This document shows positions 1 to 5,400 of a DNA stretch of 5,609 nt, one piece after another (positions within the stretch are counted from its first letter, which is position 1; each line of letters starts with the position of its first letter). Source of the DNA: an uncultured Collinsella sp. (GTDB taxonomy: Bacteria; Actinomycetota; Coriobacteriia; Coriobacteriales; Coriobacteriaceae); the NCBI GenBank assembly GCA_900544205.1, contig UQUG01000091.1, positions 1-5,609 of the forward strand, written 5' to 3'. A model generated the notes under the pieces. That model saw nothing but the letters and a program-made list of their open reading frames with translations, had not been told where the DNA came from and searched no databases. The translations under genes were made by a program, and so were the position numbers.

Positions 1-27
1 CCCACCCCGCCCCACCACTCCACCCCC
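1..27 (-). other. potential G-quadruplex tract
   Basis: The minus strand has four runs of at least three G (complements of 23-27, 10-13, 5-8 and 1-3), separated by loops of 9, 1 and 1 bases. This fits the usual pattern for an intramolecular G-quadruplex, in the DNA or in a leftward transcript. It may be only base-composition bias; folding is not shown by sequence alone. Confidence 0.3.
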
Positions 28-47
28 AATATGTTGTAAAACACCCC

Positions 48-61
48 CGAGCATATGTTCG
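48..61. promoter_or_regulatory. LexA (SOS) box candidate
   Basis: CGAGCATATGTTCG matches the Gram-positive/actinobacterial LexA operator CGAACATATGTTCG at 13 of 14 positions; the single change is A to G in the left half-site. The flanking A at 62 also agrees with the longer mycobacterial form TCGAAC-N4-GTTCGA. The site lies in a gene-free region, as an operator should. xerD is convergent and terminated, so the regulated gene is probably to the left of the window. What LexA binds in this species is not known to me. Confidence 0.5.
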
Positions 62-62
62 A

Positions 63-82
63 AAACACAATATGTTGTGTTT
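63..82. repeat. perfect 8-bp dyad, operator-like
   Basis: AAACACAA (63-70) and TTGTGTTT (75-82) are perfect inverted repeats around a TATG centre. The right part shares an 11-base direct repeat, CAATATGTTGT, with 27-37 (copies 27-37 and 68-78), and the ATATGTT core also occurs inside the SOS-like box (53-59). Three ATATGTT cores within 50 bases suggest repeated binding sites for one regulator, possibly degenerate LexA sites. Being AT-rich in a GC-rich genome supports a regulatory role. The regulator is not identified. Confidence 0.4.
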
Positions 83-108
83 GCAGCAAAGGCGGGATGC
101 CACCTGTA

Positions 109-150
109 GAACCTCGTTCGCGAACCTCAACCTTCAAGTTGACCTTGAGG
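109..150. promoter_or_regulatory. cluster of palindromes and direct repeats
   Basis: GTTCGCGAAC (116-125) is a perfect 10-base palindrome. It overlaps a direct repeat of GAACCTC (109-115 and 122-128, 13 bases apart) and is followed by an inverted repeat CCTCAA (125-130) / TTGAGG (145-150) with a 14-base spacer. The CCTCAAG-type half-site loosely recalls MerR/SoxR-family operators, but the spacing and symmetry are imperfect, so I do not assign a regulator. It is probably part of the same control region as the SOS-like box. Confidence 0.3.
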
Positions 151-241
151 CGATTTTTACGTCCCTTTACACGCCGTTCACATCGCCCCCAAACTCCCCC
201 ACCCACGGCACACACGGCCCACCACCGCGTCGGCTTCTGGC

Positions 242-314
242 AAAAAAAAGGGGGCGGACCCCAGATTGCCAATGCGCGCAAAAGCACAGCTCGGCAATCT
301 GGGGCCCGTCCCCC
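242..314 (-). terminator. intrinsic terminator of pyrG-xerD, very long stem
   Basis: On the minus strand the hairpin spans 314 down to 250: I count 27 base pairs with three mismatches and one bulged base, closed by a UUUU tetraloop (280-283). The core is a perfect 12-base pair block, CCCCAGATTGCC (259-270) with GGCAATCTGGGG (293-304). An uninterrupted run of eight T (complement of 242-249) follows the stem at once. It lies about 30 bases past the xerD stop. Ordinary intrinsic terminators have far shorter stems, so this may be a palindromic repeat recruited as a terminator. The plus strand lacks a T tract after the hairpin, so it acts one way. Confidence 0.85.
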
Positions 315-346
315 TAATAGTTATAAATATGCAGGTCAGCGACGTA

Positions 347-1288
347 CTAACGATGTGCCAGCGGATGCGCCGCCAGATAGACCTCGGTCAGCTGCGTGCG
401 GTCGACATGCGTGTAGACCTGTGTGGTCGAAATATCGGCATGTCCCAAAATCTCCTGCAGCACGCGCAGGTCGGCACCGCCCGCGAGCATGTGGGTGGCA
501 AAGGAGTGGCGCAAGGTGTGGGGATGGAGTCCCACCAATCCCACCTGGCGCCCATACCGCTCGCATATCGCATGCACGGCCTGGCGCGACAGGCGACGCC
601 CGTTCTTATTCAAAAAGACCGCCGAGGTCTCCGTCCCGCGAGCATGGGCAGCCAACAGAGCGCGCCCGTCACCTATATAGTGTGTCAAGGCACGCGCCGC
701 GCTTCCCACCAACGGAGCCAGGCGCTCCTTTGAGCCCTTGCCGCGCACCAGGACAAACCCGTCGTCGATATGGATATCTCCCACATCGAGCCCCACCAGC
801 TCACTCACGCGCAAGCCGCATCCGTAGAGCACTTCCAAAATGGCATGGTCGCGCAATCCCATCTCGCCCTCGGGAAAGTCTTGATCGAGCAGCGCCGAGA
901 CATCCTCCACCGAAAGGTATTCCGGCAGGCGATCGGCTTTTTTGGGCAGACGCAGCGCCGCCGTCGGATTTTGGGCCACGGCCCCATCGCGCACCAAAAA
1001 GGCGTGCAGGCCCTTCACGGCCGCAAGCGCGCGCTCCACCGAGGCATCGGAATAGCCTCCGTCGCGGCGGTCGGCGACAAAGCCCTCCACGACCTGACGA
1101 GTCACCTCTTCAAAAGACACAATACCCGCCCGCTCCAGATAGGCGCAGTACGTCGTCAGGTCACGACGATAGGCCGCAATCGTGTTGCGCGCCAAACCCC
1201 GCTCGACCGCGAGGTAATCGAGATACTCCCCCGCCGCCACGGCGAGCGACGAGGGAGTAGCTTCGGTATGTTCCTTATTCGCCGGCAC
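347..1288 (-). CDS. xerD: tyrosine site-specific recombinase XerD
   Basis: A 313-residue tyrosine recombinase of the XerC/XerD family, which resolves chromosome dimers at dif during segregation. Residues about 15-100 form the SAM-like core-binding domain (YLDYLAVERGLARNT) and about 120-305 the catalytic domain. The full catalytic set is visible: R160 (GCGLRVSEL), K184 (VRGKGSKER), H257 and R260 (HTLRHSFATH), H283 (LGHADISTT) and nucleophile Y292 (VYTHV). GADLRVLQEILGH favours XerD over XerC; the VYLAAHP tail is shared by both, so the subtype is less certain than the family. The start is GTG, 2 bases after the pyrG stop; its Shine-Dalgarno is weak, so translational coupling to pyrG is likely. 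No in-frame ATG lies upstream of the domain. Length is slightly above the usual 295-305. It is the last gene of the pyrG operon; no integrase-specific N-terminal domain or att site is seen. Confidence 0.93.
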   Translation of the reverse strand: MPANKEHTEATPSSLAVAAGEYLDYLAVERGLARNTIAAYRRDLTTYCAYLERAGIVSFEEVTRQVVEGFVADRRDGGYSDASVERALAAVKGLHAFLVRDGAVAQNPTAALRLPKKADRLPEYLSVEDVSALLDQDFPEGEMGLRDHAILEVLYGCGLRVSELVGLDVGDIHIDDGFVLVRGKGSKERLAPLVGSAARALTHYIGDGRALLAAHARGTETSAVFLNKNGRRLSRQAVHAICERYGRQVGLVGLHPHTLRHSFATHMLAGGADLRVLQEILGHADISTTQVYTHVDRTQLTEVYLAAHPLAHR

Positions 1289-1290
1289 CT

Positions 1291-2952
1291 TTAGTCCGTA
1301 GCGAGGTTCATGGGCGTCACCTGCAGGCGGTCGACACCCTCATGCTGGCCGATCGAGGCACGCACGAACTCACGGAACAGCGGCTGCGGGTTGGTCGGAC
1401 GGCTCTTGAACTCGGGATGAGCCTGGGTGGCCACATACCACGGATGCACGTCGCGCGGCAGCTCGACCATCTCGACCAGACGCTCGTCGGGCGAAAGACC
1501 CGAGATAACCAGGCCAGCCTCCTCGAGCTGGTCGCGGAAGGCGTTGTTGAACTCAAAGCGGTGACGGTGACGCTCGTAGACGAGCTCCTCGCCATATGCC
1601 TCACGCGCGAGAGAATCGGCGGCGAGCTTGCACGGATAGGCACCCAAACGCATGGTGCCGCCCTTCTCGGTCACGTCCTCCTGCGAGCTCATCAGGTCGA
1701 TTACGCTAAACGGACCGTCCGGATCGAACTCAGAGGAGCTGGCGCCGGCAAGGCCGACGACGTTGCGGGCAAACTCGCACACGGCCACCTGCATACCCAG
1801 GCAAATGCCCAGATACGGAATCTTGTGCTCACGGGCGAACTCGGCCGCGAGGATCTTGCCCTCCAGGGCGCGCTTGCCAAAGCCGCCGGGGACCAGGATG
1901 CCCGAGGCGTCGCCCAAAACCTCAGAGACATTCTGCTCGTCGAGGCTCTCGCCGTCGACCAGCTGGACGTCCACATGGCGATCGTAGAAGACGCCCGCAT
2001 GGTGCAGGGCCTCGATAACCGACAGGTACGCATCGGGCAGCTGCGTGTACTTACCCACGACGGCGATCTTCACCTTGTCGGCGTGATGATTGGCGTGATT
2101 CTGCTTGCGCAGGAACTCGTTCCACTCGCTCATGTCGCGCTCACGCGGGTCCAGACCCAGGCGCTCGCAAATGCGCAGGTCAAAGTCCTGCTCGGCAAGC
2201 AGCTGCGGAACATCGTAAATGCTCGCGCAGTCCTCGTTGGTAAAGACACAGTCGGTGTCGACGTCGCAGAAGCTTGCGATCTTGCCGCGGATGGCATCGT
2301 CGATATGGTGGTCGGAGCGCAGAACGATAATGTCGGGCTGGATACCAAAGCTGCGGAGCTCCTTGACGGAGTGCTGCGTCGGCTTGGTCTTGACCTCGTG
2401 GGCGGCGGCGATATAGGGAACGAGCGACACGTGGATGTAGCATACGTTCTCGGGGCCGGCCTCCTTGCGATACTGGCGAATGGCCTCGACAAACGGCTGC
2501 GACTCGATGTCGCCGATCGTGCCGCCCAGCTCGGTAATGACAACGTCAGAGCCGGTCTGCTCCTCGATGCGGCGGAATTTGTCCTTGATGGCATTGGTAA
2601 CGTGCGGAATCACCTGGACGGTGCCGCCCAAAAAGTCACCGCGGCGCTCGCGGGCAATCAGGCTCTTGTAAATAGCACCCGTCGTAAAGTTAGAATCGCG
2701 GGTCAGGTTCTCGTCAATAAAGCGCTCGTAGTGGCCCAGGTCCAGATCGGACTCGTAGCCGTCCTCGGTCACAAAGACCTCACCGTGCTGGAACGGGCTC
2801 ATGGTACCGGGGTCGACGTTCAGATACGGGTCGGCCTTCTGCATCGTTACCTTGTAGCCGCGTGACTTGAGCAGACGGCCCAATGAGGCCGCGGTAATAC
2901 CCTTGCCTAGGGACGAAACCACGCCACCGGTTACGAACACATGCTTGGTCAT
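1291..2952 (-). CDS. pyrG: CTP synthase (glutamine-hydrolysing)
   Basis: CTP synthase of 553 residues converts UTP, ATP and glutamine to CTP, the last step of de novo pyrimidine nucleotide synthesis, in the cytosol. The N-terminal synthetase domain (about 1-266) has the nucleotide loop VVSSLGKGIT with K17, Mg ligands D71 (DLDLGHYERF) and E141 (ELGGTIGDIES), and the UTP-site stretch KTKPTQHSVKELR (188-200). The C-terminal class I glutamine amidotransferase domain (about 293-535) has the oxyanion region PGGFG (355-359), nucleophile C384 (GICLGMQ) and partners H512 and E514 (AHPEFKSRP). Length is typical. Unusual residues are A40 in QKADPY, where most homologues have a bulky hydrophobic residue, and DGYESDLD in place of DGAETDLD. 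The ATG start is preceded by a modest AGG (2962-2964), 9 bases away. It is followed at 2 bases by xerD with no terminator between, so the two are one operon. Confidence 0.98.
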   Translation of the reverse strand: MTKHVFVTGGVVSSLGKGITAASLGRLLKSRGYKVTMQKADPYLNVDPGTMSPFQHGEVFVTEDGYESDLDLGHYERFIDENLTRDSNFTTGAIYKSLIARERRGDFLGGTVQVIPHVTNAIKDKFRRIEEQTGSDVVITELGGTIGDIESQPFVEAIRQYRKEAGPENVCYIHVSLVPYIAAAHEVKTKPTQHSVKELRSFGIQPDIIVLRSDHHIDDAIRGKIASFCDVDTDCVFTNEDCASIYDVPQLLAEQDFDLRICERLGLDPRERDMSEWNEFLRKQNHANHHADKVKIAVVGKYTQLPDAYLSVIEALHHAGVFYDRHVDVQLVDGESLDEQNVSEVLGDASGILVPGGFGKRALEGKILAAEFAREHKIPYLGICLGMQVAVCEFARNVVGLAGASSSEFDPDGPFSVIDLMSSQEDVTEKGGTMRLGAYPCKLAADSLAREAYGEELVYERHRHRFEFNNAFRDQLEEAGLVISGLSPDERLVEMVELPRDVHPWYVATQAHPEFKSRPTNPQPLFREFVRASIGQHEGVDRLQVTPMNLATD

Positions 2953-2970
2953 ATTGAGTTACCTGCGCTT

Positions 2971-3002
2971 CCCGTAGAAGTTGTCCATACACATCTTACG
3001 GG
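2971..3002 (-). promoter_or_regulatory. hairpin in pyrG leader
   Basis: In the pyrG leader CCCGTA (complement of 2997-3002) can pair perfectly with TACGGG (complement of 2971-2976), with partial further pairing inside. It ends 18 bases before the start codon and just upstream of the weak ribosome binding site. No T run follows, so it is not a terminator. In Firmicutes pyrG is controlled by CTP through a leader terminator and a GGGC transcript start; neither hallmark is clear here, so a regulatory role is a guess. Confidence 0.3.
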
Positions 3003-3010
3003 TCTCCATT

Positions 3011-3040
3011 GTAATACTCGAGAAAGAAGCAGCTCGTCAT
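3011..3040 (-). promoter_or_regulatory. possible pyrG promoter
   Basis: Reading the minus strand, ATGACG (complement of 3035-3040; four of six against TTGACA) and TATTAC (complement of 3011-3016) are 18 bases apart, about 60 bases before the pyrG start. An upstream terminator at 3074-3106 means pyrG needs its own promoter in this gap. The match is weak; the neighbouring TACAAT is an alternative -10. Confidence 0.3.
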
Positions 3041-3073
3041 TTTTCACCAAAGTGCTTGCATTTCTCAATCTCG

Positions 3074-3106
3074 AAACAAAACGCCGTCCGGTTGCCCAGG
3101 CGGCGT
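3074..3106 (-). terminator. intrinsic terminator of the winged-helix gene
   Basis: On the minus strand ACGCCG and CGGCGT (outer arms 3101-3106 and 3081-3086) pair perfectly. After one mismatch the stem continues for about four more pairs to a GCAA tetraloop. The stem is followed by TTTTGTTT (complement of 3074-3081). It starts 25 bases past the stop codon of the 3131-3469 gene, so it separates that gene from pyrG. Confidence 0.85.
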
Positions 3107-3130
3107 CGTTTCCACTATGAATACGCGTTG

Positions 3131-3469
3131 TTATCGATCGGCGACTTCATCCTTGATCAAGTCCTGCACGAGCATACCGGCACGGATGCCCTCTAGATAC
3201 CATTCGCCACGCTCCGTGAGACAAATACCATTTGCGAGCTGGCCGCCGTCGTCGCTGTAGCGCGAGACGACCTCAATGATGTCTTCGGATTCCAAGCGCT
3301 CAATTGCCGCGCGGGCGCGATACGGAGACACCCCCACACGCTCGGCAAGCGTCTTGCGCGAAAAGCCATAAAATCCGCCGTTGTCTTCGGACAGCTGTGC
3401 GATCTCCATCAGCACCTGTACCTCGACACGCTTCATATCGTTGACACTCGCACGACCCTTGCCAGCCAT
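3131..3469 (-). CDS. small winged helix-turn-helix DNA-binding protein
   Basis: A 112-residue protein, predicted soluble, with no membrane segment or signal peptide. Residues about 12-30 form a first helix (DMKRVEVQVLMEIAQLSED). SRKTLAERVGVS (37-48) and the helix after it (about 48-63, YRARAAIERLESED) read as a helix-turn-helix, and IIEVVSRYSDDGGQLANG (64-81) as the strand-loop-strand wing; LTERGEWYLEGIRAGM (85-100) resembles the C-terminal helix of MarR/Rrf2-like regulators. I recognise the fold but not a named family. The start at 3469 is set by a strong GAGGAGG (3475-3481) 5 bases upstream. The frame extends in phase to a TTG at 3580, but that extension is Pro/Gly/His-rich and lacks this signal. 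It has its own terminator and probably its own promoter, with a dyad there suggesting autoregulation. Target genes are unknown. Confidence 0.75.
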   Translation of the reverse strand: MAGKGRASVNDMKRVEVQVLMEIAQLSEDNGGFYGFSRKTLAERVGVSPYRARAAIERLESEDIIEVVSRYSDDGGQLANGICLTERGEWYLEGIRAGMLVQDLIKDEVADR

Positions 3470-3527
3470 GGCAGCCTCCTCAAACCGAGCACGGGCATCA
3501 CTTGCACCGTGCGCGACCGGCACACCC

Positions 3528-3553
3528 CATGATGGCCGGCAACATCCATCATG
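3528..3553 (-). repeat. perfect 8-bp inverted repeat in leader of winged-helix gene
   Basis: CATGATGG (3528-3535) and CCATCATG (3546-3553) are perfect inverted repeats with a 10-base loop, roughly midway between the -10 box and the strong ribosome binding site of the 3131-3469 gene. If transcription starts near 3583, the leader is about 110 bases and this would form a stem in it. It could be an mRNA structure or a second operator; there is no T run, so it is not a terminator. Confidence 0.35.
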
Positions 3554-3588
3554 CGGCATCCCCGCAAAAGGATGAAACAATTGGGGTT

Positions 3589-3626
3589 ATTGTATACCGC
3601 CCAAATCGCTTATAGGCAGGTAAGCG
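3589..3626 (-). promoter_or_regulatory. -10 box with upstream operator-like dyad
   Basis: On the minus strand TATACAAT (complement of 3589-3596) offers a good -10 for the winged-helix gene. There is no recognisable -35 at the right distance. Instead a perfect dyad, CGCTTA (3607-3612) / TAAGCG (3621-3626) with an 8-base spacer, covers that zone. A second dyad, TTGGG (3581-3585) / CCCAA (3600-3604), brackets the -10. A promoter lacking a -35 and covered by dyads fits a regulated, perhaps autoregulated, gene; this is inference. Confidence 0.4.
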
Positions 3627-3660
3627 GGCTATTTTTAGGTTAAACGGTAGCTTTGTTGAT

Positions 3661-3699
3661 AAAAGGGGCACACCGAATGCATACCCGATGTGCCCCTTT
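3661..3699 (-). terminator. intrinsic terminator of the DUF1846 gene
   Basis: AAAGGGGCACA (3662-3672) and TGTGCCCCTTT (3689-3699) pair perfectly over 11 bases. Inner pairs with wobbles lengthen the stem to about 16 around a 6-base loop. On the minus strand the stem runs into TTTT and it lies about 20 bases after the DUF1846 stop. The A/T ends make it nearly symmetric, so weak action on the other strand is possible. Confidence 0.88.
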
Positions 3700-3718
3700 C
3701 GGACCAATTTATCCAGGC

Positions 3719-5200
3719 TTAGCGGTGGAAGAAACCACGGCGCTCGAACTTAGGCTCGCAGCACACGTTGATGCCCAGCTTGCGCAACACCGTCTCGTCC
3801 GTCGGCGAGATGATCACGCTAAAGAAGGCATCGCAGCCGCGCAGCTGCTCCAGGCCCGAAAGGACGCGAGCCGCCGTCTCGCTCGTTGCCGAGGTAATCG
3901 AGAGCGCCATAAGCGTCTCGTCGGTGTGCAGGCGCGGATTCTTGCTACCCAGGAAATGTGTCTTGAGCTTGCTGATAGGCTCGATCGCCTCATCGCTAAT
4001 GACCTCGAGCTCGAGGTCAACGCCCGAGACATGCTTAAGTGCATTCATGATGAGCGAGCTCGCGGCGCCCAGGCGCGTGGAAGTCTTGCCGGTCACCACG
4101 GAGCCGTCGGGCATGACCATGGCGCCTACGGGGCCACCCGTCAGCTGCTCCCTGGTAAGGGCGGCCGAGCGCGCCGGCGAGTAGTTCTTGTCGATACCGG
4201 CCTTCTTCATAATAATCTTGAGACGGTCGACTTGCTCATCGCCCACGCCGGTACGGCGCACATTTTCGACCGCGGTAAAGTAGCGGCGGACAATCTCCAT
4301 CTTGGAAGCGTCGCGGCAGGCATCGTCATCGGTGATGGCAAAGCCGACCATATTGACGCCCATGTCCGTGGGGCTCTGGTAGGGGCTCTTGCCCAGGATC
4401 TTTTCCATCAGGGCACGGACCACCGGGAAGGCCTCGACGTCGCGGTTGTAGTTGACCGTAGTCTTGTTATAGGCCTCCAAGTGGAAGGAGTCGATGATGT
4501 TGGCGTCGTCGAGATCTGCCGTGGCCGCCTCGTAGGCGATGTTGACCGGATGCGTGAGGGGAAGGTTCCAGACCGGGAAGGTCTCGAACTTGGCATAGCC
4601 GGCGGCCGTGCCATGCTTGTGCTCGTGATAGAGCTGAGACAGGCAGGTGGCAAGCTTGCCCGAGCCAGGACCGGGGGCAGTGACCACGACGAGCGGTCGG
4701 GTGGTCTCGACAAACTCATTCTTGCCGTAGCCATCGTCGGACACGATCAGATCGACATCGTGCGGATACCCCTCGATGGGATAGTGCAGCTTGGCGGGAA
4801 TACCGAGCGCGTTCAGGCGGTTGCGGAACACATCGGCAGCAGGCTGGCCGGCGTACTGGGTGATGACCACAGCCGCGACAGCAAAGCCGTTGCCGCGGAA
4901 CAGGTCAACCAGGCGCAGCACATCCTCGTCATAGGTAATGCCGAGGTCACCACGAGCCTTGTTTTTCTCGATGTGGTTCGCGTTGATCGCGATGATAACC
5001 TCGACATCGTCGGCGATGCTCTTGAGCATGCGGAACTTGCTGTCCGGTTCAAAACCCGGCAGCACGCGGCTCGCATGATAGTCATCGAACAGCTTACCGC
5101 CAAACTCCAAATAGAGCTTGCCACCAAACTGCGAGATGCGCTCCTTAATGTGAGCAGCCTGCAGCTCGATATACTTCGCGTTGTCGAAACCCTGGCGCAT
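3719..5200 (-). CDS. DUF1846 / UPF0371 family protein
   Basis: A 493-residue cytosolic protein of the DUF1846 (UPF0371) family, recognised from the N-terminal run with KLYLEFGGKLFDDYHASRVL (28-47) and GFEPDSKFRML. No function is established for the family to my knowledge. The most suggestive element is VVVTAPGPGSGKLATCLSQL (171-190): a beta strand into a Gly-rich loop ending GSGK, like a P-loop but without the usual first Gly of GxxxxGK[ST]. Conserved-looking acidic and His stretches follow (YHEHKHG 191-197; DSFHLEAYNKT 237-247), then GKTSTRLGAASS (371-382). Length is typical and no membrane segment is seen. I chose the ATG at 5200 because GGGAG lies 6 bases upstream and homologues begin near this GFDN motif. 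An in-frame ATG at 5224 has no ribosome binding site and lies only about 10 bases from the likely transcript start. It is probably monocistronic. Confidence 0.9.
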   Translation of the reverse strand: MRQGFDNAKYIELQAAHIKERISQFGGKLYLEFGGKLFDDYHASRVLPGFEPDSKFRMLKSIADDVEVIIAINANHIEKNKARGDLGITYDEDVLRLVDLFRGNGFAVAAVVITQYAGQPAADVFRNRLNALGIPAKLHYPIEGYPHDVDLIVSDDGYGKNEFVETTRPLVVVTAPGPGSGKLATCLSQLYHEHKHGTAAGYAKFETFPVWNLPLTHPVNIAYEAATADLDDANIIDSFHLEAYNKTTVNYNRDVEAFPVVRALMEKILGKSPYQSPTDMGVNMVGFAITDDDACRDASKMEIVRRYFTAVENVRRTGVGDEQVDRLKIIMKKAGIDKNYSPARSAALTREQLTGGPVGAMVMPDGSVVTGKTSTRLGAASSLIMNALKHVSGVDLELEVISDEAIEPISKLKTHFLGSKNPRLHTDETLMALSITSATSETAARVLSGLEQLRGCDAFFSVIISPTDETVLRKLGINVCCEPKFERRGFFHR

Positions 5201-5232
5201 ATATGGCTCCCGTCCCGTTTCCATTTAATGTT

Positions 5233-5245
5233 CTAGGCGATTATA
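5233..5245 (-). promoter_or_regulatory. promoter -10 of the DUF1846 gene
   Basis: A perfect TATAAT (complement of 5240-5245) on the minus strand would start transcription near 5233, giving a leader of about 30 bases before the chosen start at 5200. No good -35 is found 16-18 bases upstream; the spacer holds a short GGAG/CTCC dyad (5248-5251 and 5258-5261). The transcript start being so close to 5224 argues against the upstream ATG. Confidence 0.5.
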
Positions 5246-5307
5246 ACGGAGCAGACCCTCCCCAACGCCCAAGCAATCAACTGGCACCAACCAAACACGC
5301 CATCGAT

Positions 5308-5376
5308 AAGTTGCGGTGAAATAGTTCCCGTTTAACCCCTCAAGACGGCCAAACAGGAACTATTCCACCGCAACTT
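5308..5376. repeat. long inverted repeat, 26-base arms
   Basis: The left arm (5308-5333) and right arm (5351-5376) are reverse complements at 24 of 26 positions, around a 17-base loop (5334-5350). One arm begins AAGTTGCGGTG; its partner ends CACCGCAACTT. On the plus strand CCCC and then TTTTT follow the right arm (5377-5385), a spaced T tract that makes a rightward terminator possible, yet no plus-strand gene is visible to the left. On the minus strand no T run follows. It sits upstream of the DUF1846 promoter in gene-free DNA. The shape suits a dispersed palindromic element (REP or MITE-like), which I cannot confirm from one copy. Confidence 0.8.
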
Positions 5377-5400
5377 CCCCTTTTTGGTTCAAACAAACCT

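Larger units (their letters stand above)
1..241. other. gene-free control region at left edge
   Basis: I see no credible gene here: the open frames are rich in Pro, Arg and His, as expected from non-coding GC-rich DNA, and none has a good ribosome binding site. Because the xerD terminator lies just to the right and points left, this stretch most likely belongs to a gene beyond position 1, transcribed leftward. It is unusually rich in short symmetric motifs: an SOS-box-like site, two dyads, a palindrome and C-rich runs on the plus strand, each listed separately. I could not find a convincing -35/-10 pair on either strand. Confidence 0.6.

Noticed and set aside
55..1260. 401-codon plus-strand frame across the left edge and opposite xerD
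   Set aside because: Composition is almost all Pro, Arg, His and Ala, typical of noise; most of it overlaps xerD antisense.
347..1288. xerD as a phage or island integrase
   Set aside because: It is operonic with pyrG, has XerD-type motifs throughout, and no tRNA, att repeat or phage gene is near.
1342..2865. 507-codon open frame on the plus strand opposite pyrG
   Set aside because: It is antisense to a full, motif-complete CTP synthase; GC-rich codon bias commonly opens such frames. It has no recognisable domain or ribosome binding site.
3470..3580. N-terminal extension of the winged-helix protein from TTG at 3580
   Set aside because: The internal ATG at 3469 has a strong, well-spaced GAGGAGG; the extension is low-complexity-like and contains an inverted repeat better explained as leader RNA.
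3601..3660. dif site for the XerCD recombinase
   Set aside because: I looked for a 28-base site with AT-rich inverted arms around a 6-base centre here and in the other gaps; nothing resembles the consensus.
5201..5224. Eight-residue extension of the DUF1846 protein from ATG at 5224
   Set aside because: No Shine-Dalgarno and too close to the likely transcript start; the ATG at 5200 has GGGAG at good spacing and matches the family's usual N-terminus.
3653..5236. 527-codon open frame on the plus strand opposite the DUF1846 gene
   Set aside because: Antisense shadow of a recognisable protein family; no domain, and its start sits beside the terminator of the opposite gene.
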